This document shows positions 34,294-43,420 of a stretch of 64,000 nucleotides of DNA, piece by piece. This DNA is from Butyricicoccus_A sp963601915 (GTDB lineage: Bacteria; Bacillota; Clostridia; Oscillospirales; Butyricicoccaceae), in the NCBI GenBank assembly GCA_963601915.1, contig CAVCGL010000009.1:43274-107273 (forward strand), written 5' to 3'. Made by a program: the position numbers and the translations under genes. Within the stretch, counting starts at the first letter, position 1. Each line of letters opens with the position of its first letter. A model generated the notes under the pieces. It was not told the origin of the DNA and searched no databases. It saw nothing but the letters and a program-made list of their open reading frames with translations.

Positions 34294-36405
34294 TTATTCT
34301 ACTCCTCTGCGGTATAGTCCGCGGGTCATCGGCACGCCGAAATCCGGCGTCTGTCCGTCTATCACACGGCGCGCAATCTCTGTCGCCTGCCGTGGGCTTT
34401 CATCAGAAAACAGCAGCCGCGCATAGGTCACGCCGGTTCTCTGATATTCTTCTGGTTCTACATAAAGCGGCTGGGAATTATACAGGGTGTTTCGGCAATG
34501 CTCCTCTCGGAACACCGGAAATTTGGCACCCATGCGATCGGTCAAATAATAGGCTCCCTTGGCACAGATGCCGCGTCCATCTCGGCGGCAGCCGCCCTTT
34601 TTGCCTGTCATCATGCAGTTTTCCGTTATCATCAGCGGCAGTCTGCCGCACACAATTAGTTCGGTTTCCATCGGCTTTTGCATGTCTCGAATCTGCGGCA
34701 GGCGCAGTTCATAGGACACCATCTGGCGCGACACGCCGATCTGACGCAAGGTTTCCATCGCCTCACTGTTCCACGCATTGAGTCCAAAATCGCCAAACGC
34801 CGTCATGCCGCACGCCTGTACCAGCTTCGGCTGTGCGATATTGCCGCACAGCGCAGCCGTACAGCCCATCTGCTTACACTGCTCCAGCTGATGCAGCACC
34901 TGCTGTTGCTCTCTGTCCCAGATAATGCGCGGCAGCACCGGAACGAGGACACATCCACGCGCAAGCAGCTCGCGCGTGCGCGCTTCGTTTTGTACCAGCT
35001 CATGCACCGGCACATAAAACGTCTCAACAGGCAGCTGTGCCATGGCATCGGTCAGCTGCTTGAGCTGCCGCACCTGTACGGTATATCCACGAAATGCACC
35101 GTGGTTTGTCGCGCGCGCAGCCTGTCGTTCGGTCTCACGCAGCGGCGGCAGTGCCGCTCTGTGCTGGATTAGCTGTTCCAACGCCTGTCGGCGCATGTCA
35201 TTGACAACGCGCGCCGGAATGCGCAGACCGCCGTCCAGCTGTATGTCGATCTTCTGTACGGCAAACATCGTTCCGCCGGTCTTTTTCAGCGACTTTTCGA
35301 CATCCGCCGCGGTTGTCTCTTTGTGCTGCGCCGCTTCCGCGGCATCCGCTGTGACAGATGCCGTGTGCACGCCGTCGGTCACTGTCAGCTGCATCTCACG
35401 CTGTGTCCGTGCGGTGAAAGACAGTTGAATCGGCACCAAATCCGCCTCTTGTCCCTCCGCATACGACCGCGCCGCCTCTTGATACAGCGGCTTCAGCTCT
35501 CTGTCCGGTGTCTCCGAGCGCACGCCAAACATCGAGGGGCCAATTCTGTCATCCAGATAGCCCTGTGTGAAGCCATCGCGGGAAAAGACCTTTGCCAACG
35601 TCTGCATCTCTTCGCGTGTCGGCGCGCGGTTCTCGCGCAGAACAGCGGCATAAATGCGCGTGACAATCGCCACATATTCCGGCCGCTTCATGCGTCCCTC
35701 AATTTTGAGAGAGGAGACGCCCGCCTCACACAGCGCCTGCAGGCGCGGCAGCAGACACAGATCTTTGAGGCTCATCGGATAGCTGGTCTTTCCGCCGTAT
35801 GGCAAGCGGCACGGCTGGGCACACAGGCCTCGATTGCCGCTGCGTCTGCCAATCACCGCGGACAGCTCACACTGTCCCGAATAGCACATGCACAGCGCGC
35901 CGTGTACAAACACCTCGGTTTCTACACCGGATTCCTGTGTGATGCGCCGAATTTCTTCGAGCGGCAGCTCTCGTGACAGCACCACGCGGGAAAATCCCAG
36001 CGCTTTCGCCTGTCGCGCGCCTTCCAGCGAATGAATGGTCAGCTGCGTCGATGCATGAAGCACCGCATCCGGAAAGGTCTCTCGGATGCAGCGCGCCGCA
36101 CCAAGGTCTTGAACAATAAGCGCATCTGCGCCCGCATCGAGCAGCAGACGAACATCGCGCAGCAATGCCGGAATCTCTCGATCCGACACCAACGTATTGA
36201 CCGTGATATTGGTCTTGACCCCGCGCAGGCGGCAATAGGCAATTGCCTCACGGATTTGCTCCGGAGAAAAGTTTTTTGCGCCGCGGCGGGCGTTAAACGT
36301 GCCAAAGCCCAGATAAACGGCGCCCGCGCCGTTTTGTACGGCAGCGTGCACCGCTTCCATGGAACCCGCCGGAGCCAACAGCTCCGGCAATTTTCTATTC
36401 TGCAT
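34294..36405 (-). CDS. U32-family peptidase / rRNA hydroxylation-type protein
   Basis: 703 residues. The N-terminal U32 domain (about 5-290) begins ELLAPAGSMEAVHAAVQNGA and carries the cysteine cluster (GALCMCYSGQCELS, GNRGLCAQPCRLPYG). The rest includes the DUF3656-like middle and a second U32-like stretch with further cysteines (KKGGCRRDGRGICAKGAY). RlhA of this family takes part in 23S rRNA C2501 hydroxylation in E. coli; others are called collagenase-like, so substrate is open. The ATG at 36405 overlaps the ZapA-like stop as TGATG, with no good Shine-Dalgarno site, so it depends on translational coupling. Confidence 0.9.
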   Translation of the reverse strand: MQNRKLPELLAPAGSMEAVHAAVQNGAGAVYLGFGTFNARRGAKNFSPEQIREAIAYCRLRGVKTNITVNTLVSDREIPALLRDVRLLLDAGADALIVQDLGAARCIRETFPDAVLHASTQLTIHSLEGARQAKALGFSRVVLSRELPLEEIRRITQESGVETEVFVHGALCMCYSGQCELSAVIGRRSGNRGLCAQPCRLPYGGKTSYPMSLKDLCLLPRLQALCEAGVSSLKIEGRMKRPEYVAIVTRIYAAVLRENRAPTREEMQTLAKVFSRDGFTQGYLDDRIGPSMFGVRSETPDRELKPLYQEAARSYAEGQEADLVPIQLSFTARTQREMQLTVTDGVHTASVTADAAEAAQHKETTAADVEKSLKKTGGTMFAVQKIDIQLDGGLRIPARVVNDMRRQALEQLIQHRAALPPLRETERQAARATNHGAFRGYTVQVRQLKQLTDAMAQLPVETFYVPVHELVQNEARTRELLARGCVLVPVLPRIIWDREQQQVLHQLEQCKQMGCTAALCGNIAQPKLVQACGMTAFGDFGLNAWNSEAMETLRQIGVSRQMVSYELRLPQIRDMQKPMETELIVCGRLPLMITENCMMTGKKGGCRRDGRGICAKGAYYLTDRMGAKFPVFREEHCRNTLYNSQPLYVEPEEYQRTGVTYARLLFSDESPRQATEIARRVIDGQTPDFGVPMTRGLYRRGVE

Positions 36406-37787
36406 CACTGAAACAACCGTGCCAGACGCGCACTCGCATCGCTCAGCTGATGCTGGGTCGCGGTCAGCGCCTGCTCCAGCTCATCGACACGCTGCTGGGT
36501 CTTTTCTCTGTCCGCTGCCTGTTCGCGCAGAGAAATCAGCTCCTGACCCATGCGCTCTGCCTTTTCCAGATCGTTTGTATGGCGCATATCCGCTTCGAGT
36601 ACCTGCTGCTCCAGCTCAGAGATGCGAACGCTGCTCTGTGCGGCGCTGTTGCTGCTGGCCTCTGCCTGCTCCAATGCTTCGTGCAGCTGGCTTTCCAGCT
36701 CGGCAACGCGCTTGCCGCTGGTCTCTGCCGCTGTGTTTGCCTGCTGTACCTGCTTTTTGGTCTCTTCCAGCTTGGCAGCAAGCTCTGCAGCACGGCGGCT
36801 GTGTGTTGCGGCATCTCCGCTTGCGCTCTGCATCATCTGCTTGGTCTCGTTGAGCTTCTGTTCCAGCTCGCTGGCGCGGCGGCTGTGTGTCTTTGCATCC
36901 TCGCTGGCGCTCTGTACGCGCTGCTGGGTCTCTCCCAGCTTCTGTTCCAGCTCAGAAACACGCTTGCCGCTGGTTGCGGCATCAACGGTCACGCGCTGCA
37001 GCTGCTTGCGCGTCTCCTCCAGCTCTACAGACATCTCTTCTACTCGCTTTTTGTAGGCTTCTGTCTCATCGCTGGCTTCCTGCATCAGCTGCGTGGTCTC
37101 TTCCAGATCCTGCTTCAGTGCAGAAATGCGGCGGCTGTTTTCCTCTGCCCCGCTGTTGCTGGTTTCTATCTGTTCCAGTGCTTCGTTCAGCTGGTTTTCC
37201 AGATCAGCTGCACGCTTGCCGCTACGATCTGCCGCTGCCTGTGCTTCTTCCAGCTGCTTCTTGGTTTCTTCCAACGCAGCAGACAACTCGGCAGCGCGCT
37301 TGCTGTATGTCTCTGCCTCTGTGCTCGCCGATGCGGCCTGTTCCTTGGTCGTTTCCAATGTGCCTTCCAGCTCGGTCACGCGCGCCTGATACACATCGCC
37401 CTGTGCCGCTGCACCCTGTAACTGCTTTACTGTCTGTTCCAGCTCCGCGATGCGTGCTTTGTACTGGTTGACCTCGGTCATTTCCTTGTCCTTTTCCTGC
37501 ATCGCCCGTTCCATATCTGCGATGTCACGAGACAGGGATTTATTCTCCTCCAGATACTTGGAGATCTGCGTGCGCAGATTTTCCGAGCCTTTCACTGCCT
37601 GTACATAGTTGTCCGCAATATCACAAGCAGTCAGCAAAACCGCCTGCATCATATTGGCACCGCTCTCTTTGATCTTGCACACGCGATTGTCTACGAGTGC
37701 TGCGATCTTGGTCATATATTCTTCATCCTGCTCACCGGTCATGGTAAACCGGTTGCCGGCAATGACGACCTCGACTCTATTTTTCAT
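36405..37787 (-). CDS. zapA: ZapA-domain cell-division protein with long repetitive coiled coil
   Basis: 460 residues. Residues 1-95 match ZapA, the FtsZ-ring bundling factor (VEVVIAGNRFTMTGEQDEEYM, then ALVDNRV and the helix MQAVLLTACDIADNYVQ). ZapA is normally about 85-110 aa. Here it continues into a coiled coil of some 360 residues built from at least nine tandem 28-residue units (131-382) with a core like SGKRVSELEQKLGET. Start ATG 37787 with GGAGG 13 bases upstream. It opens the zapA-U32-dut-maf-mreC-mreD-mrdA gene run and has its own promoter. The fusion suggests an elongated spacer or scaffold at the Z-ring. Confidence 0.85.
   Translation of the reverse strand: MKNRVEVVIAGNRFTMTGEQDEEYMTKIAALVDNRVCKIKESGANMMQAVLLTACDIADNYVQAVKGSENLRTQISKYLEENKSLSRDIADMERAMQEKDKEMTEVNQYKARIAELEQTVKQLQGAAAQGDVYQARVTELEGTLETTKEQAASASTEAETYSKRAAELSAALEETKKQLEEAQAAADRSGKRAADLENQLNEALEQIETSNSGAEENSRRISALKQDLEETTQLMQEASDETEAYKKRVEEMSVELEETRKQLQRVTVDAATSGKRVSELEQKLGETQQRVQSASEDAKTHSRRASELEQKLNETKQMMQSASGDAATHSRRAAELAAKLEETKKQVQQANTAAETSGKRVAELESQLHEALEQAEASSNSAAQSSVRISELEQQVLEADMRHTNDLEKAERMGQELISLREQAADREKTQQRVDELEQALTATQHQLSDASARLARLFQ
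36558..37397 (-). repeat. Tandem 84-bp coding repeats in the ZapA coiled coil
   Basis: Nine 28-residue (84-base) units from residue 131 to 382 plus a degenerate tenth. Each holds four heptads with a conserved [SR]-[GR]-[KR]-R-x-x-E-L-E-x-x-L core. Copies differ at the DNA level. Confidence 0.85.
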
Positions 37788-37865
37788 AGGAATCCCTTGC
37801 CTCCAATTATCTGCTCTCACGGCTCTTACTCTATATCCCGTGAGCGATTTTCTTCATATGGTAGT

Positions 37866-37895
37866 ATTATAGCACAGACCGTTCAGGTTTGTTAA
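37866..37895 (-). promoter_or_regulatory. Promoter of the zapA-mre operon
   Basis: TTAACA, 18 bases, TATAAT on the minus strand. The leader (about 70 bases) holds a CTCACGG/CCGTGAG hairpin at 37817-37843. Confidence 0.6.
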
Positions 37896-38001
37896 CAGTT
37901 TGTTGGGCCTCTGCGTGTATTTTTGCGCAAAAATTCCTTTTCCTTTGTCAATATCTTCCCCTCGTGTGCATCCTGCACAGAAAATTCACACGACTGGAAA
38001 T

Positions 38002-38030
38002 TGTATCCGGCGGCATTTCGTGATAAAATG
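38002..38030 (+). promoter_or_regulatory. Promoter of proBA
   Basis: TTGTAT, 17 bases, TAAAAT, about 48 bases before proB. Confidence 0.6.
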
Positions 38031-38077
38031 AAAAACAGTATAGCAAAACCGTACCATTGCAAAGGAGTTTCCCCATT

Positions 38078-38884
38078 ATGATGAACCTGAGTCAGGTGCG
38101 CCGCATCGTGGTAAAAGTAGGCACCTCCACCCTTACTTATCCGACCGGCAAGCTGAATATTCGCGGCATTGAGCGCCTCGTGCGCTGCATTGCCGATTTG
38201 CACAATCGCGGCTATGAGATGGTGCTCGTATCATCCGGTGCTATCGCTGTCGGCGCTTCCAAAATGCGTCTGCCGGAACGGCCAAAGGAACTGCGCATGA
38301 AGCAGGCAGCCGCCGCTGTCGGCCAGTGTGAGCTGATGCATGTCTATGATAAAATCTTTGCCGAATACGGCATCAACACGGCGCAGATTTTGCTCACCAC
38401 AGAGGACACCGAAGACGAGACCCGCCGCCGCAATGTGCACAATACCTTTGATGCCCTGCTTGAGACCAATTCCCTGCCGATTGTCAATGAAAACGACACG
38501 GTTGCCGTAGAGGAAATCGAGTTCGGTGACAACGACAGCCTTGCCGCTGTCGTGTCGCGCGTCTCGGACGCGGATCTGCTCGTCATCTTTACAGACATGG
38601 ACGGTCTGTTCGATGACAACCCGCGTGAAAATCCGGAAGCCCGTCTGATTCCTGTCGTACATGAAATCAATGATGAGCTGCGCGCCATCGCAGGCGGCGC
38701 AGGCACGGCAAATGGCACCGGCGGCATGATTACGAAGCTGCACGCCGCAGAGCTGTGCAACGAAAAGAACATTCCAATGTTTGTCGTCAACGGCGCAAAA
38801 CCGGAAATTCTCTACGAACTGGCAGACGGCCGCCTCGCTGGCACCCTGTTTCTGCCGCCGAACTATGATTCTGCAAGGAGCTGA
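38078..38884 (+). CDS. proB: Glutamate 5-kinase
   Basis: First step of proline synthesis, ATP-dependent formation of glutamyl 5-phosphate. Amino-acid-kinase domain with VVKVGTSTLTYP near residue 8, VLVSSGAIAVG near 48, NENDTVAVEE near 145 and GTGGMITKLHAA near 216. 268 aa: it lacks the C-terminal PUA domain of the E. coli enzyme, as in many Firmicutes. The double ATG at 38078/38081 follows AAAGGAG. It ends seven bases before proA. Confidence 0.95.
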   Translation: MMNLSQVRRIVVKVGTSTLTYPTGKLNIRGIERLVRCIADLHNRGYEMVLVSSGAIAVGASKMRLPERPKELRMKQAAAAVGQCELMHVYDKIFAEYGINTAQILLTTEDTEDETRRRNVHNTFDALLETNSLPIVNENDTVAVEEIEFGDNDSLAAVVSRVSDADLLVIFTDMDGLFDDNPRENPEARLIPVVHEINDELRAIAGGAGTANGTGGMITKLHAAELCNEKNIPMFVVNGAKPEILYELADGRLAGTLFLPPNYDSARS

Positions 38885-38891
38885 GACACAT

Positions 38892-40139
38892 ATGAACACG
38901 GTATTAGACACCTGCAAGCGTGCCGCTGCCGTCAAGCAGGAAATCGGCACATTGGGAACCAACGAAAAAAATCGTGCGCTGCTCGCCATCGCAGATGCCT
39001 TGCAGGCACATCGCGCGGAAATTCTCGCCGCCAATCAGCTGGACATTGATGCTGGCAGAAAAAACGGCTTAAACGAAGGTCTGATTGATCGCTTGACACT
39101 GGGCAACGACCGCATTGACGGCGTGGCAAACGGCTGCCGTCAGGTTGCCGCCCTTCCTGATCCTATCGGCGAAGTGACCGAGATGAAAGTGACACCGAAT
39201 GGCTTAAAAATCGGCAAAAAGCGCGTGCCGATGGGCGTCATCGGTATTATTTACGAAGCGCGTCCCAATGTTACGGTGGACGCCGCTGCCTTGTGCTTCA
39301 AAGCCGGTTCCGCCTGCGTGCTGCGCGGCGGCAAGGAGGCTTTTCACTCCAATCAGTGCCTGATGGGCATTATGCGCGATGCCATCGCTTCCTGTGGCTT
39401 ATCCCCGGATATTTTAAATCTGATTGAGGACACCACACACGAGGGTGCCAATGTCATGATGCAGGCAAACGGTCTCATTGATGTATTGATTCCGCGCGGT
39501 TCTGCCCGTCTCATTCAAGCCGTTGTCAAAACGGCAACGGTTCCGGTCATTGAAACCGGCGTGGGCAACTGCCATATTTACGTCGATGCCAGCGCAGATA
39601 TTCCTATGGCACTGGACATTTTAGAGAACGCCAAATGCCAGCGTATTTCCGTGTGCAATGCCGCCGAGAGTCTGCTGGTGCACCGTGACATCGCGGAGCA
39701 GTTCCTGCCGCTCGCAAAGCAGAGACTGGACAAGCATCATGTGATCTGGCACGGCTGTCCGGAAACCTGTGCGATTCTCGGTGCGGATATTATTCCGGCA
39801 ACCGATGAGGATTACGGCACGGAATACCTCAACTATGAGCTTTCCTGCAAGGTCATCGACTCGACAGATGCCGCCATTGACCACATCAACCACTATAACA
39901 CCGGACATTCGGAGGCAATTGTCACGCACGATTACTTCAACGCCCAGCGTTTTCTGGATCGTGTCGATGCCGCCGCTGTCTATGTCAATGCTTCCACCCG
40001 CTTTACCGACGGCGAAGAATTTGGCTTTGGTGCGGAAATCGGTATTTCTACGCAAAAGCTGCACGCACGCGGCCCGATGGGTCTCAAGGAACTGACCTCC
40101 AGCAAGTACATCATCTACGGAGAGGGTCAGATTCGCTGA
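38892..40139 (+). CDS. proA: Gamma-glutamyl phosphate reductase
   Basis: NADPH-dependent second step of proline synthesis. Aldehyde-dehydrogenase fold of 415 aa with GVIGIIYEARPNVTVDAAA near residue 115, the catalytic Cys in RISVCNAAESLLVH near 255, and the C-terminal FGFGAEIGISTQKLHARGPMG. Start ATG 38892 with AAGGAG eleven bases upstream; the frame is open further back inside proB but without a ribosome site. Together with proB it gives glutamate semialdehyde; proC is not in the window. Confidence 0.96.
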   Translation: MNTVLDTCKRAAAVKQEIGTLGTNEKNRALLAIADALQAHRAEILAANQLDIDAGRKNGLNEGLIDRLTLGNDRIDGVANGCRQVAALPDPIGEVTEMKVTPNGLKIGKKRVPMGVIGIIYEARPNVTVDAAALCFKAGSACVLRGGKEAFHSNQCLMGIMRDAIASCGLSPDILNLIEDTTHEGANVMMQANGLIDVLIPRGSARLIQAVVKTATVPVIETGVGNCHIYVDASADIPMALDILENAKCQRISVCNAAESLLVHRDIAEQFLPLAKQRLDKHHVIWHGCPETCAILGADIIPATDEDYGTEYLNYELSCKVIDSTDAAIDHINHYNTGHSEAIVTHDYFNAQRFLDRVDAAAVYVNASTRFTDGEEFGFGAEIGISTQKLHARGPMGLKELTSSKYIIYGEGQIR

Positions 40140-40167
40140 ACCAACCACACAGAAAGGATACAAGCAC

Positions 40168-40770
40168 ATGGAGCGCGAATTTAAGTGGAATATCAAACAG
40201 CCGGAAGATTTTGACCGGATCGCGGACAGCGATTTTGTCAAACCTTTGGTGACAGAGGAAATCCGTCTGGAAATGGAAGCCGCCTATTATGACACGGCAG
40301 ACGGACTGGTCTCCAAGGCACATGGCGGACTGCGCCTCCGCCGAGAAAACAAGGACAAAGTTGTTTGTCTCAAGTTAGCTGCCCGCAGTGCCTTTGACGG
40401 TGCCTGCAAGGCGCGGGAAGAATATGAAGTCTCTGCCGATGACATCCGCTCCGGCATTCAAAAGCTGCCGTCTGTCGGTGCCCCGCAGGATTTTTGCGAT
40501 AAGCTCATGCAAGTCAACCTGATTGAACAGGGACGCACGATGTTCACGCGATTTGCTTCCCAGCTGTCTTATAAGGGCTGCACATGTGAATTGTCGTTTG
40601 ACTACGGACGCATGACGCATTCGACCCGCATCGGCACCATCTGTGAGATGGAGTTGGAATATAAAGGCGGCAGCGACTTTGATTTTGACGAGCTGGCAAT
40701 TACGCTGCAAAACAAGTTTGAACTGGAACCGCAGCCGCTGTCCAAGCTCGCACGAATGATGCGATTATAA
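40168..40770 (+). CDS. CYTH domain protein, probable inorganic triphosphatase
   Basis: 200 residues. The N-terminal EREFKW is the ExExK-type signature of the CYTH/triphosphate tunnel fold, followed by YYDTADG, GLRLRRENKDKVVCLKL and an FDYGRMTH-type region near 147. Enzymes of this fold split tripolyphosphate or thiamine triphosphate, or make cAMP; short bacterial ones are mostly triphosphatases. It is 28 bases behind proA, with GAAAGGAT upstream, and so may share its transcript. A functional link to proline synthesis is not obvious. Confidence 0.85.
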   Translation: MEREFKWNIKQPEDFDRIADSDFVKPLVTEEIRLEMEAAYYDTADGLVSKAHGGLRLRRENKDKVVCLKLAARSAFDGACKAREEYEVSADDIRSGIQKLPSVGAPQDFCDKLMQVNLIEQGRTMFTRFASQLSYKGCTCELSFDYGRMTHSTRIGTICEMELEYKGGSDFDFDELAITLQNKFELEPQPLSKLARMMRL

Positions 40771-40782
40771 AGGATGATAACG

Positions 40783-40822
40783 AAAAATCCCGCAGAAATC
40801 TTTCTGCGGGATTTTCTTTTTT
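40783..40822. terminator. Bidirectional terminator between the CYTH gene and the LRR/SLH gene
   Basis: Arms AAATCCCGCAGAAA and its complement with a two-base loop, with T-runs outward on both strands (TTTTCTTTTTT to the right). Confidence 0.9.
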
Positions 40823-40826
40823 CAGC

Positions 40827-42599
40827 TCAATATACTCGGCAGTGCTGATCGTATTTTGTCAGCATTGTTGCCGCTTCTGCTCTTGTTGCTTTGCCCTGCG
40901 GTTTCAAGTATGTCTTTCCGCCGGACTTCGTACCATTGATAATGCTTCTGTTTACACACCACAGCATCGCATCCTTCGCCCAGCCGGACACCTGATTGGC
41001 ATCTGCATAGGCGGTCAAATCAGAAGCATACGTGCCCGGTTTGCCCTGTGCTGCATGCAGCATAACCGCCATCTGTTCTCTCGTGACATCATTGTTTGGT
41101 GCAAATTTGCCATTTCCAACACCGCCAACAATGCCCTTCTGGCTCGCCCACTGCACGGCGTTATAGTACCACGCGCCCGGCTGTACATCGCTGAACACCT
41201 GTGCACCCGATACGTTGGGACTTCCCGCCTGCGCATACAAAATCTGTGCGACCATCGCACGAGATACCGTCGTATACGGTGCAAAGGTATTGCTGCTCAT
41301 GCCGTTCATCATGCGGTGCGCATAAACGTACTCTACATAATCGACAAACCAGTCGTTATTTTTTACATCAGTAAATATATCCGAAACAGACCAGGTTTTC
41401 CAAGTGACTTTTCCATCATAGTCCTTTTTCATTGCCTCTCTCCACGTCGAATTGTGCGCCGGATAGTATATTGTTACAGGATAAAAACCAAAGCATTCTT
41501 CTCCAATTTGTGGCTCGTTTCCTCGGAACGTAAGTTTTCTCAAATCTGCACAGTAGAAAAATGCATCTGCCCCAATTTCTGTCACCGTTGCCGGAATGTC
41601 AACATCATTTATTGAGCCACACGATGAAAATGCTTCTTTTCCGATTGTTTTTAATCCCATTGGAAGTTCAAATTTTGTCAGTGCTACGCAGCCATAAAAT
41701 CCATAGTCTTCTATCGTCTGCACACTTTTAGGAATATATACCTCCTCTAAACATCCGCAATTGCTAAACATGGCCTCTTTTATTGCAGTAATTCCTTCCG
41801 GCAGTATTGCCCGTTTTAAATGTCCACAATGTCCAAATGCTTCTGCACCAATTTGGGTTACACTCTGAGGAATTTCAATCGACTGTAACATCCAACATCC
41901 AAAAAATGCCGCCGAGCCAATTTCCTCAACGCCATTTGAAATGGTCACTGTTTCAAGGTTATCACAGGAAAAAAACGCGTCATCTTCAATTGTTTTCACT
42001 GTTTCCGGAATAGTTATCTCCAGAAGTTCTTGTGTATAAGCAAACGCATTTTCCCCAATTCGGCTTACACTTGATGGAATGATATAGCTTGAATCTTTTT
42101 TGCCCGTTGCATAAAACACCAATGTTGTTTTGTCTTTATTAAATAGCACATTATCTTCGGATACATACTTTTCATTTTCTGCATCCACAGTAATCGTGTT
42201 CAGATCCCAACAATCGTTTAGTGCATCGGAAGCAATCTTCGTCACACTAGCAGGAATTTCAACGGTTGACAACACTCTGGAAGATTGAAATGCACATGAA
42301 CCAATACTTGTGACACCTTGTTCAATGACAACCTTCTTAATCTGTCTATAAAAACTTTTCCATGGAGACTCATTATCATCAGAGTAGTCCTCCATCTCTC
42401 CGGTACCGCTAATGGTCAACGTGCCGTCTTCGCTCAGTGACCACGTGAGATGTTCACCGCAGGTACCGCTGGTCGGTCTTTGTTCCTCATCGGATACCAC
42501 CGTCGCTTGCTCGGCATCTGCTGCATATGCAGCTGGCACAGCAGAAAGCGCCATACAGCCTGCTAACAGCAAACTCGCCATTCTCTTCTTATTTTTCAT
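40827..42599 (-). CDS. BspA-like leucine-rich-repeat surface protein with SLH domains
   Basis: 590 residues. Signal peptide 1-27 (LLLAGCMALSAVPAAYA), a short beta region (CGEHLTWSLSEDGTLTISG), then LRR_5/BspA-type repeats of about 23 residues (pattern IGSxAFxxCxxLxxVxIPxSVTxIG) from about residue 80 to 395, and three SLH repeats to the end (NTFAPYTTVSRAMVAQ and similar). The repeats make a long surface for binding; ligands are unknown. Its GC content is lower in the repeats than in the SLH part. Start at 42599 follows GGGAGG; promoter at 42648-42676. Confidence 0.9.
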   Translation of the reverse strand: MKNKKRMASLLLAGCMALSAVPAAYAADAEQATVVSDEEQRPTSGTCGEHLTWSLSEDGTLTISGTGEMEDYSDDNESPWKSFYRQIKKVVIEQGVTSIGSCAFQSSRVLSTVEIPASVTKIASDALNDCWDLNTITVDAENEKYVSEDNVLFNKDKTTLVFYATGKKDSSYIIPSSVSRIGENAFAYTQELLEITIPETVKTIEDDAFFSCDNLETVTISNGVEEIGSAAFFGCWMLQSIEIPQSVTQIGAEAFGHCGHLKRAILPEGITAIKEAMFSNCGCLEEVYIPKSVQTIEDYGFYGCVALTKFELPMGLKTIGKEAFSSCGSINDVDIPATVTEIGADAFFYCADLRKLTFRGNEPQIGEECFGFYPVTIYYPAHNSTWREAMKKDYDGKVTWKTWSVSDIFTDVKNNDWFVDYVEYVYAHRMMNGMSSNTFAPYTTVSRAMVAQILYAQAGSPNVSGAQVFSDVQPGAWYYNAVQWASQKGIVGGVGNGKFAPNNDVTREQMAVMLHAAQGKPGTYASDLTAYADANQVSGWAKDAMLWCVNRSIINGTKSGGKTYLKPQGKATRAEAATMLTKYDQHCRVY

Positions 42600-42647
42600 G
42601 CTATTTTTACCTCCCAAAGTAAAAGTATGATGTTTTGTAACAAAAGT

Positions 42648-42676
42648 ATTATACGGGATTTTATGACAAAAGACAA
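42648..42676 (-). promoter_or_regulatory. Promoter of the LRR/SLH gene
   Basis: TTGTCT, 17 bases, TATAAT on the minus strand. Confidence 0.65.
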
Positions 42677-42711
42677 TCAAAAAATCACTTTTTCTCCTCT
42701 ATACCCATAGA

Positions 42712-42742
42712 AAAAACCACTGGTGCAATACCAGTGGTTTCG
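42712..42742 (-). terminator. Terminator of the folate ECF gene
   Basis: Arms AAACCACTGGT and ACCAGTGGTTT with a five-base loop and TTTTTT on the minus strand. Confidence 0.88.
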
Positions 42743-42801
42743 TTTTCTGCAGTATCTTACCTTTGCATTATCTGAAGGAGTCTGCTTATGCCTTCACATG
42801 C

Positions 42802-43362
42802 TTATGATTTTCTGATGATATTTCTCCGGTTGAGCGCGTCAAGGATGCGCGGCAGCAGAATCGCATACACAATTGCCGTAATAATGCCTACCAAAAGACG
42901 TGGCGGCACGGCAACATAAATCGCGAAAAAGGATTGGTAATATCCATACAACTTTTGTTCTACCAGCATAGCTCCCGTATTGCACAGTGTCACAAGAACA
43001 GAGGTGAGACACGTCTCTAACGTCAGAATGCCAAACTGTGTGCTGCTCCGAAACGCGCGAAACAAAAGCCCCATGAAAAATCCACGCATAACAGCGGGAA
43101 GAATCCATAAAATCGTTGTCGCACTAAAACCATAGGTCAGCATTTGTCCGACAAACGCGCCGGTAAAGCCAGTTGCCGCTCCCCAAATCGGTCCGCCGAA
43201 CACTGCCATAATCAGCACCGGTAAACCACTCAGCGATATTTTTAGATTTCCGGCAAACGGAACACTAATGCTCACTGCCAGAAAGTCAAGGCCGACATAC
43301 ATCGCGGCCATCATACCCGCCATGCACATCAGGCGAATTTTGTTGTTTTGTGTTTTGTTCAA
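42802..43362 (-). CDS. folT: Folate-type ECF transporter S component
   Basis: 186 residues, about six membrane segments, with the S-component pattern (MAGMMAAMYVGLDFLAV, then GNLKISLSGLPVLIMAVFGGPIWGAATG). S components bind a vitamin and join a shared EcfAAT module encoded elsewhere. Folate specificity is inferred from the THF riboswitch directly upstream. The start is a TTG at 43362, eight bases after AAGGAGG. A longer open frame to 43440 runs through the riboswitch and is rejected. That ribosome site is the element paired by the riboswitch platform. Confidence 0.85.
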   Translation of the reverse strand: MNKTQNNKIRLMCMAGMMAAMYVGLDFLAVSISVPFAGNLKISLSGLPVLIMAVFGGPIWGAATGFTGAFVGQMLTYGFSATTILWILPAVMRGFFMGLLFRAFRSSTQFGILTLETCLTSVLVTLCNTGAMLVEQKLYGYYQSFFAIYVAVPPRLLVGIITAIVYAILLPRILDALNRRNIIRKS

Positions 43363-43369
43363 AATAAAA

Positions 43370-43408
43370 TACCTCCTTATACCCGTTGTTCCGAAATATA
43401 AGGAGGTA
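43370..43408 (-). promoter_or_regulatory. Shine-Dalgarno-sequestering hairpin of the THF riboswitch
   Basis: TATAAGGAGGTA (the folT ribosome site, 43370-43381 on the minus strand) is perfectly complementary over 12 bases to TACCTCCTTATA (43397-43408), with a 15-base loop. No T-run, so control is of translation. Confidence 0.82.
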
Positions 43409-43420
43409 AGATCCGTATTT

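Noticed and set aside
42802..43362. Queuosine or riboflavin type S component
   Set aside because: The THF riboswitch upstream points to folate; no preQ1 or FMN element is present.
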